From NCBI GenBank assembly GCA_963823675.1, contig CAWGMT010000012.1, positions 1,860,001 through 1,924,000 of the forward strand: DNA of 64,000 nucleotides, written 5' to 3'. Shown piece after piece: positions 1 through 9,655 of the stretch (positions are counted from its first letter, which is position 1; each line of letters starts with the position of its first letter). The notes beneath the pieces were generated by a model. It was not told the origin of the DNA and searched no databases. It was given only the letters and a program-made list of their open reading frames with translations. The translations under genes were made by a program, and so were the position numbers. Source of the DNA: CAWGMT01 sp963823675. Lineage in GTDB: Bacteria; Planctomycetota; Planctomycetia; Isosphaerales; Isosphaeraceae.

Positions 1-1113
1 GCGTCAATCTGACCCTTTCCGAAAGGAACACGCCCGCACTCTTCGGCTCGGGCCGCATTGACGCGATACCCGCCGAATTGCTGGTGGTCATGGCGGAGAG
101 CCAGCCGCCCGGCCACGCGCGGCCGGGTCAGCCGCAATCGCGACGGCCGGATCGCCCGTTTCGGCTGGAAGGCACAGATCGCCAGCCTCCACGAATTCGT
201 CCGTGGCGCCTGCGCGAGCGAGCTGGGCCTGGAGGTCCCCGGGCACTCGCAGGCGGTCTCGCCCGTAGCCCCCAAGCAGAAGGCGAAGGGGCTCGACATG
301 ACCGAATCCGATTGCGATGCGCTCGTGGCCTATGTCCGGACATTGCCGCCGCCGGTCGTGATCGATCCCGACGGTCCCCAAGGCACTCGTGACATGCGCG
401 ACGGCCGGCGTCTCTTCGCGGACGTCGGCTGCGTGTCCTGCCATGTTCCGACCCTGGGCGACGTTCAGGGCATTTACAGCGACTTGCTCCTCCACGACGT
501 GGGGCCAAGCCTGAGCGATTCGGGCAACTACTACGGAACGGAGGGCCCGATTTCGCCCGATGGGCCAAGTGCCCAGGAATGGCGCACGCCACCGCTCTGG
601 GGCTATCGGGATTCCGGGCCCTACCTGCACGACGGCCGAGCGCAAAACCTGGAGGAAGCCGTCGCGCTGCATGACGGCCAGGCGAAGGCGTCGGTGCGCC
701 TGTTTTTCACGCTCTCGTCGGAGGACCGTTCCAAGGTCGAGGCGTTTCTAAAATCGTTGATCGCACCCGCGTCGCCGCAAGCTCTGGGGATCATGCAAGC
801 GGCCGAGCTCGAGTCGCGCATCGAGATGGAGGAGCGCGACAAACCCGAAACGATCGTGCGGCATCGGCGCGAAGAGGCATTGGTTCGCGGGCGGAAGCAG
901 CGAGTAGCCGCCCAGCGGCGAGAACATGTCCTCGACGCCGCCGCGCGAGCCCGTGTCCGACTTCCCCTGGCCCAGGCGCTCGAGAAGATGGGAAAGACAG
1001 CCGGCGCGCTCGACTACTACCGCCAGATCGCCAGCGATGCACCCGACTCGGAAGCCGGCCGGCTGGCAACCGCCCGTATCGCAGAGATCAGCACGCAGAC
1101 GGGCCCGCCTTGA
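1..1113 (+). CDS. DUF1111 di-heme (DHOR-type) cytochrome, 3' part, one frame break
   Basis: C-terminal part of a thiol-oxidoreductase/di-heme peroxidase-like DUF1111 protein; the 5' end lies outside the window. The first ~110 bases read in frame 3 and encode the family's ERNTPALFGSGRIDAIP block. From ~115 on, frame 1 carries SRNRDGRIARFGWKAQ, a c-type heme motif CVSCH, and the distal block WRTPPLWGYRDSGPYLHDG. The two halves join through one extra base near 100-120. After the heme domain comes a ~100-residue tail, rich in Arg and Glu, that ends in a TPR-like helix pair (ALEKMGKTAGALDYYRQI). Such proteins act in the periplasm in electron transfer; the substrate is unknown. The frame break is probably a sequence error, because conservation is uninterrupted on both sides. 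Confidence 0.85.
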
Positions 1114-1135
1114 GCGCAGTTCGGTTTGCGTACCC

Positions 1136-1720
1136 TCAAGCGCCTTCGAAAAGTAATCCGAGGGCGAGAAAGGAGCCGAAAACTGCGGCCATGAACAGTG
1201 TGAAGAACCCAAGCGAGGCCGCGATGTTGGTACCGCCGCGCCTGGCCAGCGCGTCCAGGTATGCATCCTCGGGTAACTCTTGACTTCGCAGCTCGGCGAC
1301 CGCCCGCCGGGCGTGGGATAAGTACCAGCGGTTTCCCCGACCACCACAGATGATCGAAGCGACCAGACCCAGGATCCGCCCCAGACCGGCTGGCGGCTCG
1401 GGTCGCGCGAGAACCCCAACGAAGACGACCTCTTCCAGAATCGACTCGAACAGGATGATTCCCATGAAAATGGCTGTGATCACATACATCTTCCGGTATG
1501 GCAGCCACAATCCCGAAAGGAGGAACGCTGCCCAGTTGAAGCCTGTACTCGTTGGAGTCCCATCCAGGGCTCCGGCCCAGCGATGGAGGTAGTAGCCGGC
1601 CTTCCGGCCGACAAACACGGTCACTTCTTGATCAGTGAGGTCGACCCGCGACGAATCGCGACGTGACGGCAAAGCCGGCTCACGAGGAGGCTCATACGGG
1701 TTCGGCTCGCTCGTGACCAT
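1136..1720 (-). CDS. DUF2628 family membrane protein
   Basis: 194 residues beginning with the planctomycete N-terminal motif NPYEPP. The DUF2628 signature follows: a segment FVGRKAGYYLHRW, then FNWAAFLLSGLWLPYRKMY, which is the characteristic short cytosolic block before the first membrane helix. Hydrophobic stretches at about residues 64-100, 115-130 and 165-190 give three or four membrane segments. The start is supported by AAGGAG about nine bases upstream of the ATG. It converges with the DUF1111 gene, with only 22 bases between their stops. The biochemical role of DUF2628 is not established. Confidence 0.8.
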   Translation of the reverse strand: MVTSEPNPYEPPREPALPSRRDSSRVDLTDQEVTVFVGRKAGYYLHRWAGALDGTPTSTGFNWAAFLLSGLWLPYRKMYVITAIFMGIILFESILEEVVFVGVLARPEPPAGLGRILGLVASIICGGRGNRWYLSHARRAVAELRSQELPEDAYLDALARRGGTNIAASLGFFTLFMAAVFGSFLALGLLFEGA

Positions 1721-1798
1721 GACGCTTTCTCCTTTTCATCACGCGCAGCGTGATGACTACACAGATTCATCGATTTCGCAGCGCGATCGCCGCCATGG

Positions 1799-2512
1799 TC
1801 ACTTTACGCTCCGCAGCCGGTGTTCCGTGGGATACGTCTCGATTACCAGGTCCTTGAACCGGACCTCCTGCGGCACTTTGTTCGCGTGGAGCTGGAGCCC
1901 GATCGGGCCGGGCTTGATCCGGTTCGGCTCGGGATCGCGCCAGTCGATGACCTGCGTGCCGTTGACCGCGACCTGGACGCGGTTGCCCTCCGCCAGTATC
2001 TCCAGGTCGTTCCAGTCGTGCTGCTTGCCGACCTTCTTGGCCGGCACCGGGTCAACTGGCAGCGAGTTTCGGCCATACAGATCATACATGCCCCAGCCCG
2101 AGGGAAACATCACCAGGTGGCCGGCGTAGGTTGCCGGGTCGTGCTGCTCGCTGGCAACGCGGCCCCAGAAGGCGATGCCCGAGTGCATCTCGGATTCGAC
2201 CAGCTTGACCTTCGCGGTCAAGCGGAAGTCCGAATAGTTCTTCTCGGTCAAGAGGTACGTACTCACCGGAACCGGGAGCGTGTTTTTTCCCACGATCTCG
2301 CCGTTGTCAACCGACCAGTGCTTGAAGTGGCCCGCCCAGCCGTCCAAGCTCTTGCCATCGAACAGCCGGATCGTCTCGTTCGGGCCGGAGCCAGGGGGGA
2401 CGACCGGAGCCGGGGCAGTTGCCTGGGCCATCGCGCCGGGAGCCAAACCGGCCATTCCCAGGGCAAGCGCCATCGTTATCAAAAGGCCGCAAGGACGAAT
2501 CGAGCACGACAT
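1799..2512 (-). CDS. Secreted DUF1080 (3-keto-disaccharide hydrolase family) protein
   Basis: 237 residues. An N-terminal signal peptide (hydrophobic residues ~9-28, ending in AMAQ) is followed by a Pro/Ala-rich linker and one DUF1080 concanavalin-like beta-sandwich. Hallmarks are IRLFDGKSLDGW at the domain start, the HSGIAFWGR strand, and a C-terminal strand pattern in which VQVAVNGTQVIDW and PGPIGLQLHANKVPQEVRFKDL can be seen. Some members hydrolyse 3-keto-glycosides; many planctomycete paralogues are uncharacterised. Length is normal for a single-domain member. It lies 122 bases downstream of the beta-helix gene on the same strand, so co-expression in extracellular carbohydrate breakdown is plausible but inferred. 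Confidence 0.88.
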   Translation of the reverse strand: MSCSIRPCGLLITMALALGMAGLAPGAMAQATAPAPVVPPGSGPNETIRLFDGKSLDGWAGHFKHWSVDNGEIVGKNTLPVPVSTYLLTEKNYSDFRLTAKVKLVESEMHSGIAFWGRVASEQHDPATYAGHLVMFPSGWGMYDLYGRNSLPVDPVPAKKVGKQHDWNDLEILAEGNRVQVAVNGTQVIDWRDPEPNRIKPGPIGLQLHANKVPQEVRFKDLVIETYPTEHRLRSVK

Positions 2513-2634
2513 GGGCAGGCCCTCGCTAGTCTGTCGGTGGATTCACAAAGAACGCGTCGGTCCCTTATCGTTGCAGGCGATCGCCGAGGACGCAAGTAGT
2601 CGGTGAACGATCGGCGAGGCCGAGGCTGGTCAGG

Positions 2635-3996
2635 TCACTGCGGCAACCGTGACTGGCGTCGCTGCTCGCGGTGGTCGTCGATGGCTGTGTTCGCCTCGAT
2701 CCGGTTGGATTGGATCGACACAGGCCCGACGCGATCCTCGACCAGGATGCCGACCGTCTGTGTTTGCCGCGGGCGAGACCGCGTGTCGCGAATCACGTTG
2801 TCTTCGAGGATGAGCCCGGACGGCTCGCCGCGGATGCGGATGCCGGCCGTGCCGGATTCGCGGCCGTTGTCCTCGACGACGTTCTCCTTGAGGCGGTTGC
2901 GATGGGGCGACATTCCCGCGCTCTCGTCGCGGAAGAAGACGCCATTGGAAGCGTTGCCGGCGACGTGATTGCCGCGGAGCAGGTTGTCGGAGTCCTTGTG
3001 GCCGATCGAGATGCCGAACCGTCCGTTCGCTTCCAGGCGGTTGTTCTCGAACACGCCGTGGCGGACGCGCCAGCACAGGAACAGGCCGTCCGTGCCGTTG
3101 CGCCGCGCGAGACAGTTCCGCACCACGGGGCGCTGAGAGCCGCTCCCAGGGTGGAAGCCAAGGTCGGCGTTGTCTTCACTCGTGCAGTCGGCGACCGTCA
3201 CGTCGTTCGATTGCTGGAAGCTGATCCCGTCGCCGTGAAAGTTCCGAACCACGCAGCCTCGGATCACCGTGCCGAAGCCACGGTACAGGTAGATCCCCGC
3301 CCCACGGCAGCCGTTCAGGAGCGGATTCGCCGCCTTGTTCCCCTCGATGACGAGGTTCTCGACGCGCACACCCTGGATGTTCGAGCCGCTGACCACGGGG
3401 AAAACGGTGGCCGCTGTCGCGTGCTGGGCCACCATGCAGTCGGCCCCGAGCGGCGCGTCGATCGAGAAGGTGTTGCCGCGCCGACCTGTGATCCGGGCCA
3501 CCGTGGTGTGGAAGCCCCCGGCGTTGTCGTCCCAGATCGCGACGCCGGCGCCCACTGCGAACCCCGACGGCGACTTGACCGTGATCTGCTGCTCGCCGAA
3601 GTCGCCGTCGAGGGCAAGGGGAGAGACCGCCGCGCCGGCCTTGCGCAGGATCGTCTTGCCCTGGCGGCCGCGCACGGTGACATTGGAACGCAGGTGCAGT
3701 GAATCGCGCATGATGTATTCACCCTCGCCGATCTCGACGATGCCCCCGCCCAGGCCGGCGACGTAATCGACGGCCGCCTGGAGTGCCCGGTTGTCGGACC
3801 CGACCAGATCGGAATCGGTCCGTCCTACCGTGATCGTGGGCCGATCGCTCATCTCGGAATGCATGGCATATGGCAATTGCTTCTCGTCGGATTTCGGGGC
3901 GAGGTCGCCGGCCAAGGCGATCGGACCGATGATGCAAAGGACGATGGTGACGCAAGCGAGCTTTCGCGACGGCATGACCGCCGGAATCCTGGACAT
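2635..3996 (-). CDS. Secreted right-handed parallel beta-helix protein
   Basis: 453 residues from the chosen start. The open frame extends further upstream, but this ATG has CCAGGAGG seven bases before it and is followed by a clear signal peptide (MSRIPAVMPSRKLACVTIVL, then a hydrophobic core ending in ALA). The body is a series of ~22-residue beta-helix turns (NNRLEANGRFGISIG, NHVAGNASNGVFF, DNVIRDTRS), typical of pectate-lyase-like and NosD/PbH1 proteins. An early segment GGGIVEIGEGEYIM resembles the first coil of pectate-lyase superfamily 3. The substrate cannot be told from the sequence: no pectate-lyase active-site set was recognised. It probably acts on an extracellular polysaccharide. 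Confidence 0.85.
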   Translation of the reverse strand: MSRIPAVMPSRKLACVTIVLCIIGPIALAGDLAPKSDEKQLPYAMHSEMSDRPTITVGRTDSDLVGSDNRALQAAVDYVAGLGGGIVEIGEGEYIMRDSLHLRSNVTVRGRQGKTILRKAGAAVSPLALDGDFGEQQITVKSPSGFAVGAGVAIWDDNAGGFHTTVARITGRRGNTFSIDAPLGADCMVAQHATAATVFPVVSGSNIQGVRVENLVIEGNKAANPLLNGCRGAGIYLYRGFGTVIRGCVVRNFHGDGISFQQSNDVTVADCTSEDNADLGFHPGSGSQRPVVRNCLARRNGTDGLFLCWRVRHGVFENNRLEANGRFGISIGHKDSDNLLRGNHVAGNASNGVFFRDESAGMSPHRNRLKENVVEDNGRESGTAGIRIRGEPSGLILEDNVIRDTRSRPRQTQTVGILVEDRVGPVSIQSNRIEANTAIDDHREQRRQSRLPQ

Positions 3997-4096
3997 GGGG
4001 AACCTCCTGGAGCCTGTTCGCCAGTTGGGAATGTCAAATCCAACCTCAATCAAATCTGCGGGGCGGCTTAGGGACCGCGCAGAGATAACTTTGGCA

Positions 4097-4159
4097 ATTG
4101 TGGTGCAGGCGTCCCGCCTGCCGGCACGGGGATTGAGGGCGGGACGCCTGCACCACAAT
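4097..4159. repeat. 22-bp perfect inverted repeat (dispersed-palindrome type)
   Basis: Arms 4097-4118 and 4138-4159 are perfect reverse complements (core GTGCAGGCGTCCCGCC), separated by 19 bases. It sits in the 375-base gap between the divergent beta-helix gene (start 3996) and VOC gene (start 4372). No T-run follows, and neither flanking gene ends here, so it is not an ordinary terminator. It looks like a REP-like dispersed palindrome. Nothing else was recognised in the gap. Confidence 0.75.
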
Positions 4160-4371
4160 AGTGAATTCGCCAAACTCTTTCGCGCGGCCCCTTGGCCTCA
4201 TGGTAGGCATGCTCTTGCAAGAAATCTAATCCGCGCAGTCGGTCGTTGAAAACTCCGCAACCTTTTTTTGCGTTGCATTCCCCGGCCCGGTAGACGATCC
4301 TAACTTAAGCGTCCCGCAAGCCGACTCGGCGTCCGACCCGTTTCGAATAAGGTCTTTACTGAGGGGCACCG

Positions 4372-4764
4372 ATGAGCCAGCCAACCAAGCCGCAGGCCGG
4401 CAGCATCGCCTGGGTTGACCTGACGGTTCCTGATGCCGGCGAATCGAAGCAGTTTTACTGCCACGTCGTGGGCTGGTCGGCGTCCGAGGTCGACATGGGG
4501 GGCTACAGCGACTACTGCATGAACGTGTCGGAGGGCGGGAAGACCGTGGCCGGCGTCTGCCATGCCCGCGGCGTCAACGCCGAGCTTCCTCCGCTGTGGC
4601 TGGTTTATTTCACCGTAGCGGATCTGGACCAGAGCATGAAAAGTGCCGTCGCCCTCGGGGGAAGGATACTCACCGGCCCCAAGGGCATGGGAAATCATGT
4701 CCGCTCCTGCGTAATCGCGGACCCGTCCGGTGCGACGGTCGCCCTCTTCGAGCCGGCCGAGTAG
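4372..4764 (+). CDS. VOC-family (glyoxalase/bleomycin-resistance fold) protein
   Basis: 130 residues with one complete vicinal-oxygen-chelate domain. The two beta-alpha-beta-beta-beta repeats are visible: GSIAWVDLTVPDAGESKQFY with GWSASEVDMGGYSDYCM, then LPPLWLVYFTVADLDQSMKS with VIADPSGATVALFEPAE. This is the CFP-30B-like/extradiol-like subgroup of small VOC proteins, whose substrates are mostly unknown. The start is supported by a GAGGGG stretch about eight bases upstream. No partner gene indicates a pathway; the PQQ dehydrogenase begins 112 bases downstream. Confidence 0.85.
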   Translation: MSQPTKPQAGSIAWVDLTVPDAGESKQFYCHVVGWSASEVDMGGYSDYCMNVSEGGKTVAGVCHARGVNAELPPLWLVYFTVADLDQSMKSAVALGGRILTGPKGMGNHVRSCVIADPSGATVALFEPAE

Positions 4765-4876
4765 AGCTGGGCCAGTGCGTCGCCCTGATTCATCGGGCCG
4801 TTGACCACGTACGATCCGGATTCTCCGGGCGTCTACCGGCACCCACTCATTCGCGGTCCATCCCGGGAAACTCGCC

Positions 4877-6775
4877 ATGCGTTTCTATCTGATTGCAGTC
4901 GCCGGTTTGATGTCAATTGCTATCCAGATGGAATGCCCCGTTCGTGGGCAGTCCGAGCGCACCGTTGACTGGCCGCGTGTCGGCAATGACCCCGGTTGCA
5001 TGCGATATTCCCAGCTCGATCAAATCAACCGTGAGAACGTTGCGCGGCTGAAACCGGCCTGGACGTATCATACCCGGGAGCTCGAAGGCCGCGCGGGCAA
5101 GACGATCGAGTGCACGCCGATCGTGATCGATGGCGTGATGTACGTCACGACCGGATATCTCCGAGTCGTGGCGTTGAGCGGAGCAACGGGCAAGGAGCTC
5201 TGGCAATTCGACCCGCTCAGGGATCATCCCTTTCCGCACCGGCCGCAGTCCGGCGGGGTCAACCGCGGCTGCGCGTACTGGTCCGACGGCAAGCCCGGCG
5301 GCCAGCGGCGCATCATTCACGGCACGGCGGACGGCCGGCTGTTCTCGCTGGACGCGCAGAACGGCAAGCTCGACCCGAAATTCGCCGCGGGAGGCATCCT
5401 CGATCTCCGTGCGGGCCTCGATCCGAAAGCCGTTGCGCTGGGTTACGGACCGACGTCCGCGCCGGCCGTGTGGAAGGACACGATCATCGTCGGGGTTTCG
5501 TGTGACGAAGGGCCGGGCATTGCCGCGCCGGGAGATATCCGCGCGTTCGACGTGCGCACAGGCGCCGAGGTATGGCGGTTCCACACGGTACCCCGTCCCG
5601 GGGAGTTTGGAAACGAGACGTGGGCCGGCGATTCCTGGAAGGACCGCGGCGGCGCCAACGCCTGGGGCGGATTCAGCGTCGATCTTGATCGGGGCATGGT
5701 CTTCGCGGGACTGGGCTCTGCCGCGTTCGATTTTTACGGCGGCGACCGGCACGGCGCGAATCTGTTCGCGAATTGCACGATCGCGCTCGATGCGGGAACG
5801 GGCAAGCGCATCTGGCATTTTCAAACGCTGCACCACGACCTGTGGGACCACGATCTGCCGGTCTATCCCAACCTGGTCACGGTCACCCGCGACGGCAAGC
5901 CGGTTGACGCCGTCGCGCAGGTGACCAAGACCGGCTATGTCTTCCTGTTCGATCGCGAAACGGGCAAGCCGCTGTTCGAGGTCGAGGAAAAACAGGTGCC
6001 CGCTTCCGACATCCCCGGTGAGGAGGCGTCGCCGACGCAGCCGATTCCGGTCAAGCCGCCGCCGTTCTCGCTCCAATCGCTCGACGAGACAAACATCACC
6101 GATATCGGCGCGTCCAATCGCGCGTCGGTGCTCGACCAACTGCGCAAGATTCGCAGCGGACCTGCCTTCAACCCGCCCAGCCGGCAAGGAACGGTCGTCG
6201 TTCCGGGCTTCCACGGCGGCGCCAACTGGTCCGGGGCCTCGTTCGATCCGACGACCGGTCTGCTCTACGTCAACTCGAACAACGTCCTCAATATCATCAC
6301 GCTCGTCGAATCGAAGTCGCGCGGCAAAGCGCGATACGGAGCTTACGACGCCACCGGGTACAAAAAGTTTCTCGATCGCGAGGGCTATTCCGCGACCAAG
6401 CCCCCGTGGGGAGTTTTGAATGCGATCAACCTCAACACGGGTGAATTTGCCTGGCGGGTTCCGCTGGGCGAACACGTCGAGCTCACGTCGCGCGGGATCC
6501 CGCGCACCGGCACCGAAACCTTCGGTGGCACGATCGTGACGGCCGGCGGCCTGGTGTTCATCGCCGGCACCAAGGACGAGCGGTTCCACGCCTTCAACAA
6601 AGAGACGGGCAAGCTCCTCTGGGAACACTCCCTGCCGGCCGGCGGCTACGCGACTCCATCGACCTATCAGGTCAACGGCCGCCAGTACGTGGTCATCGCG
6701 GCCGGAGGCGCCGGCAAGCTGGAAACGAAGGCGGGCGATGCGTTCGTGGCGTTCAGTCTGCAAGAAGAACGTTGA
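4877..6775 (+). CDS. Secreted PQQ-dependent beta-propeller dehydrogenase (quinoprotein glucose dehydrogenase-like)
   Basis: 632 residues: a short signal peptide (MRFYLIAVAGLMSIAIQ) and one eight-bladed quinoprotein propeller. Diagnostic blocks are WPRVGNDPGCMRYSQLDQIN at the first blade, WAGDSWKDRGGANAWGGFSVD, the HHDLWDHDLPVYPNL segment, and a closing blade with GGLVFIAGTKDERFHAFN and YATPSTYQVNGRQYVVIAAGG. The last features match membrane-type quinoprotein glucose/quinate dehydrogenases, but the N-terminal membrane anchor of those enzymes is absent, so this is the soluble periplasmic form. No heme c motif is present. It would oxidise an alcohol or aldose and pass electrons to an unknown acceptor. 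No PQQ biosynthesis genes are visible in the window. Confidence 0.88.
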   Translation: MRFYLIAVAGLMSIAIQMECPVRGQSERTVDWPRVGNDPGCMRYSQLDQINRENVARLKPAWTYHTRELEGRAGKTIECTPIVIDGVMYVTTGYLRVVALSGATGKELWQFDPLRDHPFPHRPQSGGVNRGCAYWSDGKPGGQRRIIHGTADGRLFSLDAQNGKLDPKFAAGGILDLRAGLDPKAVALGYGPTSAPAVWKDTIIVGVSCDEGPGIAAPGDIRAFDVRTGAEVWRFHTVPRPGEFGNETWAGDSWKDRGGANAWGGFSVDLDRGMVFAGLGSAAFDFYGGDRHGANLFANCTIALDAGTGKRIWHFQTLHHDLWDHDLPVYPNLVTVTRDGKPVDAVAQVTKTGYVFLFDRETGKPLFEVEEKQVPASDIPGEEASPTQPIPVKPPPFSLQSLDETNITDIGASNRASVLDQLRKIRSGPAFNPPSRQGTVVVPGFHGGANWSGASFDPTTGLLYVNSNNVLNIITLVESKSRGKARYGAYDATGYKKFLDREGYSATKPPWGVLNAINLNTGEFAWRVPLGEHVELTSRGIPRTGTETFGGTIVTAGGLVFIAGTKDERFHAFNKETGKLLWEHSLPAGGYATPSTYQVNGRQYVVIAAGGAGKLETKAGDAFVAFSLQEER

Positions 6776-6890
6776 TCCGAAATCCGGCACTCGGACCGCT
6801 TGAATGATTGACGTCGCGGACTGTCGCCCCGATAATCCAGCCACTTGCCGACTCGATCCGTGAGAATCCCAACGTCTGAGACAAGCAAGC

Positions 6891-7554
6891 ATGGCGACCA
6901 GCACGACCGCAGAGCGAGCCGGGGACGATCGTTCGTGGTACATCGTCGGCCGCTGGCGCGAGTATCAGGGGGAGGGCCGCGCGAACCTGTTGCGGATCGT
7001 CGCGATCGCGGCCTTTTACGGCGTCGAGCTGGCCAATTACCGGGGGTTCCGGCTGGGCGTCGTCGAGATGCCCGCGCATCGAAGGTGTGTACCGGCCGTT
7101 CCATCTGGCGGTCACGGCGCTGGCGGTCGCCTGGACGATGACCGCCCTGGCGGTGCTGATTTGTCTGCGGCGTCAGGTCTTCCCGGCCGCGCTCAAGTTC
7201 CTTTCGACCGGTGCCGACATCGTGCTCTTGACGTGCATTCTGTTCGTCGCGAACGGCCCTCGCAGCCCGCTGGTAGTCAGTTACTTCGTGATAGTCGCCC
7301 TCGCGGCCCTGCGGTTCAGCCTGCCATTGGTCCGGTTCGCGACGGTCGGGAGCATGCTCGGCTATCTCGCGGTACTGGGCTACGCGAAGTGGTTTGCCGC
7401 CGGCGAGCACCGGGTGCCGCGCTACCATGAGGTGATGTTCCTGCTGGCGCTGGGCTTGACCGGGATCACGATCGGCCAAGTGGTCCGCGCGGTGCGGTCG
7501 ATGGCCGTCGAATACGGCATTCGCCGCGCGGCCGAGACCGGGAGGGACTCCTGA
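6891..7554 (+). CDS. Multi-pass membrane protein, first gene of the radical SAM/Lgt-like cluster (frame break)
   Basis: About 220 residues. The N-terminal part (frame 3, from ATG 6891) has a soluble stretch followed by NLLRIVAIAAFYGVELANY. Frame 1 continues from IEGVYRPFHLAVTALAVAW through four further hydrophobic segments, ending RRAAETGRDS. One extra base around 7070-7080 (after EMP) separates the halves. About five or six membrane helices are predicted by eye. The layout resembles the membrane sensor modules at the front of planctomycete kinases and cyclases, but no catalytic domain follows. The stop TGA overlaps the next ATG (TGATG at 7552-7556), so translation is probably coupled. Function unknown. 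Confidence 0.65.
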
Positions 7555-8176
7555 TGGCACCGCCCGATCGGATCGAGTTCGGTCTGCCTCGAGTGCGGCG
7601 CCGCGAACCGCCCCGGGGAAACCGCGTGTTTCCTGTGTGGTCATCATCTCGACACGGCCCGTCCCGCGACAATGACCGGAGTTCCGAAATCGGCGGCGCC
7701 GACCGACGTCCCCAGAGCTCTTCAACCCGTACGAACCCCCGACTACGATCCTTTCGCCTGGATTGACGTTTCGGATCAGCTCGCTGCTCCTCTTGATTGT
7801 GGCAGTCGCGGTCTGTCTGGCGGTCGCACACGAGGACTGGATCGTCGGGATCGCTCTGGCCGCCGCGGTCGCGCCGGCGCTCGGCTACACATCGATCATG
7901 GCGTCCAGGAGTGCGGCCGAGGGAAGGCCAATGGAGGTCTTCCAAAAGGTGTGGAGCTTCCTCGCCGCGCTCTGCGGCGTGGTTGTGATCGCGCTTTCGG
8001 CCCTGATCGCCTTCTGCTTAACCTGCATCCCCGCCGGCTTTGTTGCTTTGAATGTCGGAGATCTGGGTTCGTACCTCGCACTCGGGATCGGCGGCACGGC
8101 GGGTGTCGCCGCCGCGGCGTACATGACCTATTATCTCCTCACCAGGAAGCGCCGGAGCGCCCGGACGCCGCGGTAA
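7554..8176 (+). CDS. Zinc-ribbon membrane protein (two frame breaks)
   Basis: About 206 residues in three frames. MAPPDRIE starts at 7554; after a break near 7575 the frame encodes CLECGAANRPGETACFLCG, a double CxxC zinc ribbon. A Pro/Thr-rich linker leads to YDPFAW, and after a second break near 7760 the frame continues with LTFRISSLLLLIVAVAVCLA. Three or four hydrophobic segments follow, and the protein ends in a basic tail RKRRSARTPR. A soluble N-terminal ribbon with a C-terminal membrane bundle is a common planctomycete architecture of unknown function. It starts inside the stop of the preceding gene and ends four bases before the radical SAM gene, which strongly suggests one operon. Confidence 0.65.
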
Positions 8177-8180
8177 AACC

Positions 8181-9655
8181 ATGACACAACTGCGCGACCA
8201 CACCTTCCTGGGCATGACCCAGAGCCTCTGCCCCGACTGCCTGGCGCTGGTGCCGGCCAAGATCATCACCAAGGAGAAGCCGCGTCTACTTCCGCAAGCG
8301 CTGCCCGACGCACGGCGTCCGCGAGGACTTCATCTGCTCCGACGTTTCTCAATACGATCAGATGCAATATAGCCTCCCGGGCAAGGTACCGCCGCGGTAC
8401 GGAGTCGAGCCCGACAAGGGGTGTCCGTTCGACTGCGGGCTGTGCACGGAGCACGAGCAGCATACCTGCGTCGGGCTGGTCGAGATGACCTCCTCGTGCA
8501 ACCTGCGCTGCCCGATGTGCTACGCTTCCAGCGGACCGGGTGGCACCCATCTGAGCTACGACGAATGCGTCCGGTCGATCAACCGCCTGGTCGCGGTCGA
8601 GGGCCGCGCTGAAGTGCTTCAGCTCTCTGGGGGCGAGCCGACAATCCACCCCGAGTTCCTCCGCGTCCTCGATTACGCCGCCGCTCAGCCGATCGACATT
8701 GTGATGATCAACACCAACGGCATCCGGCTGGCGCATGACCCTGATCTGCTCGACGGCATCGAGCGGCTCAAGCACCGGGTCGAGGTTTACTTCCAGTTCG
8801 ACGGGTTCGGAGAGCGAGGCTCGAAATTGCTCCGCGGGGAGTCGCTGGTCGAGACGAAGCTCTTGGCCATCGAGGCGCTGGGCCGGCGCGGGATCAAGAC
8901 TTCGCTGGTGTGCACGCTTCAGCCGGGGGTCAACGATTACGAGGTCGGCGCGATCGTCCGGTTCGGACTGGAACGACCGTGGGTAACCGGCGTGAGCTTT
9001 CAGCCGGCCACGTATTCGGGCCGCCACGTGCTGCCGGAGGACCTGGAGGGGCGGATCACCTTCCCCGACGTGATCCGAGCGATCGCCGATCAGACGGACG
9101 GCCTCTTCCGGGAGGACGACTTCATGCCGTTGCCGTGCGCGCACCCGAACTGCCACAGCCTGACCTACGCCTTCCGCTCGGGGGGCCGCGTCGTCCCACT
9201 GCCGCGCTTCATCGACGCGCGCAATCATCTCGAAATCCTGGCCAACGGCATCCTGTTCAGCCGCAACCGCGCCCGACAGCTCATCGATCAATACCTCGCC
9301 AAGGTCGGCGGCTGCGGCGCCGGCTGCGCCCCGCGACCTCCGGAAACGGCGACGGACACGGATCAGACGCGGCGGTCGAGAGCGCCGCCGCCGAGTTTTT
9401 CGCCCGGGCGCTGGCCGAGCAGCTTGCCCAGTCCGACGTGTTCCGGATCACGATCACGTCGTTCCTCGACGCGTACAACTTCGACGTCCGCCGGCTGATG
9501 AAGTGCTGCATCCACCACGTCCTCCCGAGCGGGCATGTCATCCCGTTCTGCGCGTACAACGTGTTGTACCGTGAGGGACACGTGGTCTTGCCCGCCTTGC
9601 GCGACGCCGGGGTGCTGGATGCGGCGGCATCAAGAAAACCGGAAGCCGTAAATGA
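8181..9655 (+). CDS. Radical SAM enzyme of the Tes/MJ0619-like type (frame breaks)
   Basis: About 490 residues in three frames. The N-terminus has CPDC, then after a break near 8275 a segment VYFRKRCPTHG. The long central frame carries CPFDCGLCTEHEQHTC directly before the radical SAM cluster motif CNLRCPMC, then LSGGEPTIHPEF and NTNGIRLA. After a break in 9300-9370 the tail has CCIHHVLPSGHVIPFCAYN. Extra Cys clusters on both sides of the CxxxCxxC core, with the QHTC-GLVEMTSSCN junction, are recognisable from the archaeal tetraether synthase (Tes)/MJ0619 lineage, whose studied members form C-C bonds between lipid tails. The final bases probably contain another break: the likely stop, TGA 9653-9655, overlaps the next ATG. 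Lipid substrate is inference. Confidence 0.75.

Noticed and set aside
2671..3702. Long plus-strand open frame opposite the beta-helix gene
   Set aside because: It lies antisense to a clearly conserved protein with signal peptide and ribosome-binding site; its translation is Val/Ala/Arg/Asp-rich low-complexity shadow sequence.
4913..6943. 676-residue minus-strand open frame opposite the PQQ dehydrogenase
   Set aside because: Length comes from GC-rich codon bias. The plus-strand frame has all family motifs, while this one is Arg-rich without any recognisable domain.
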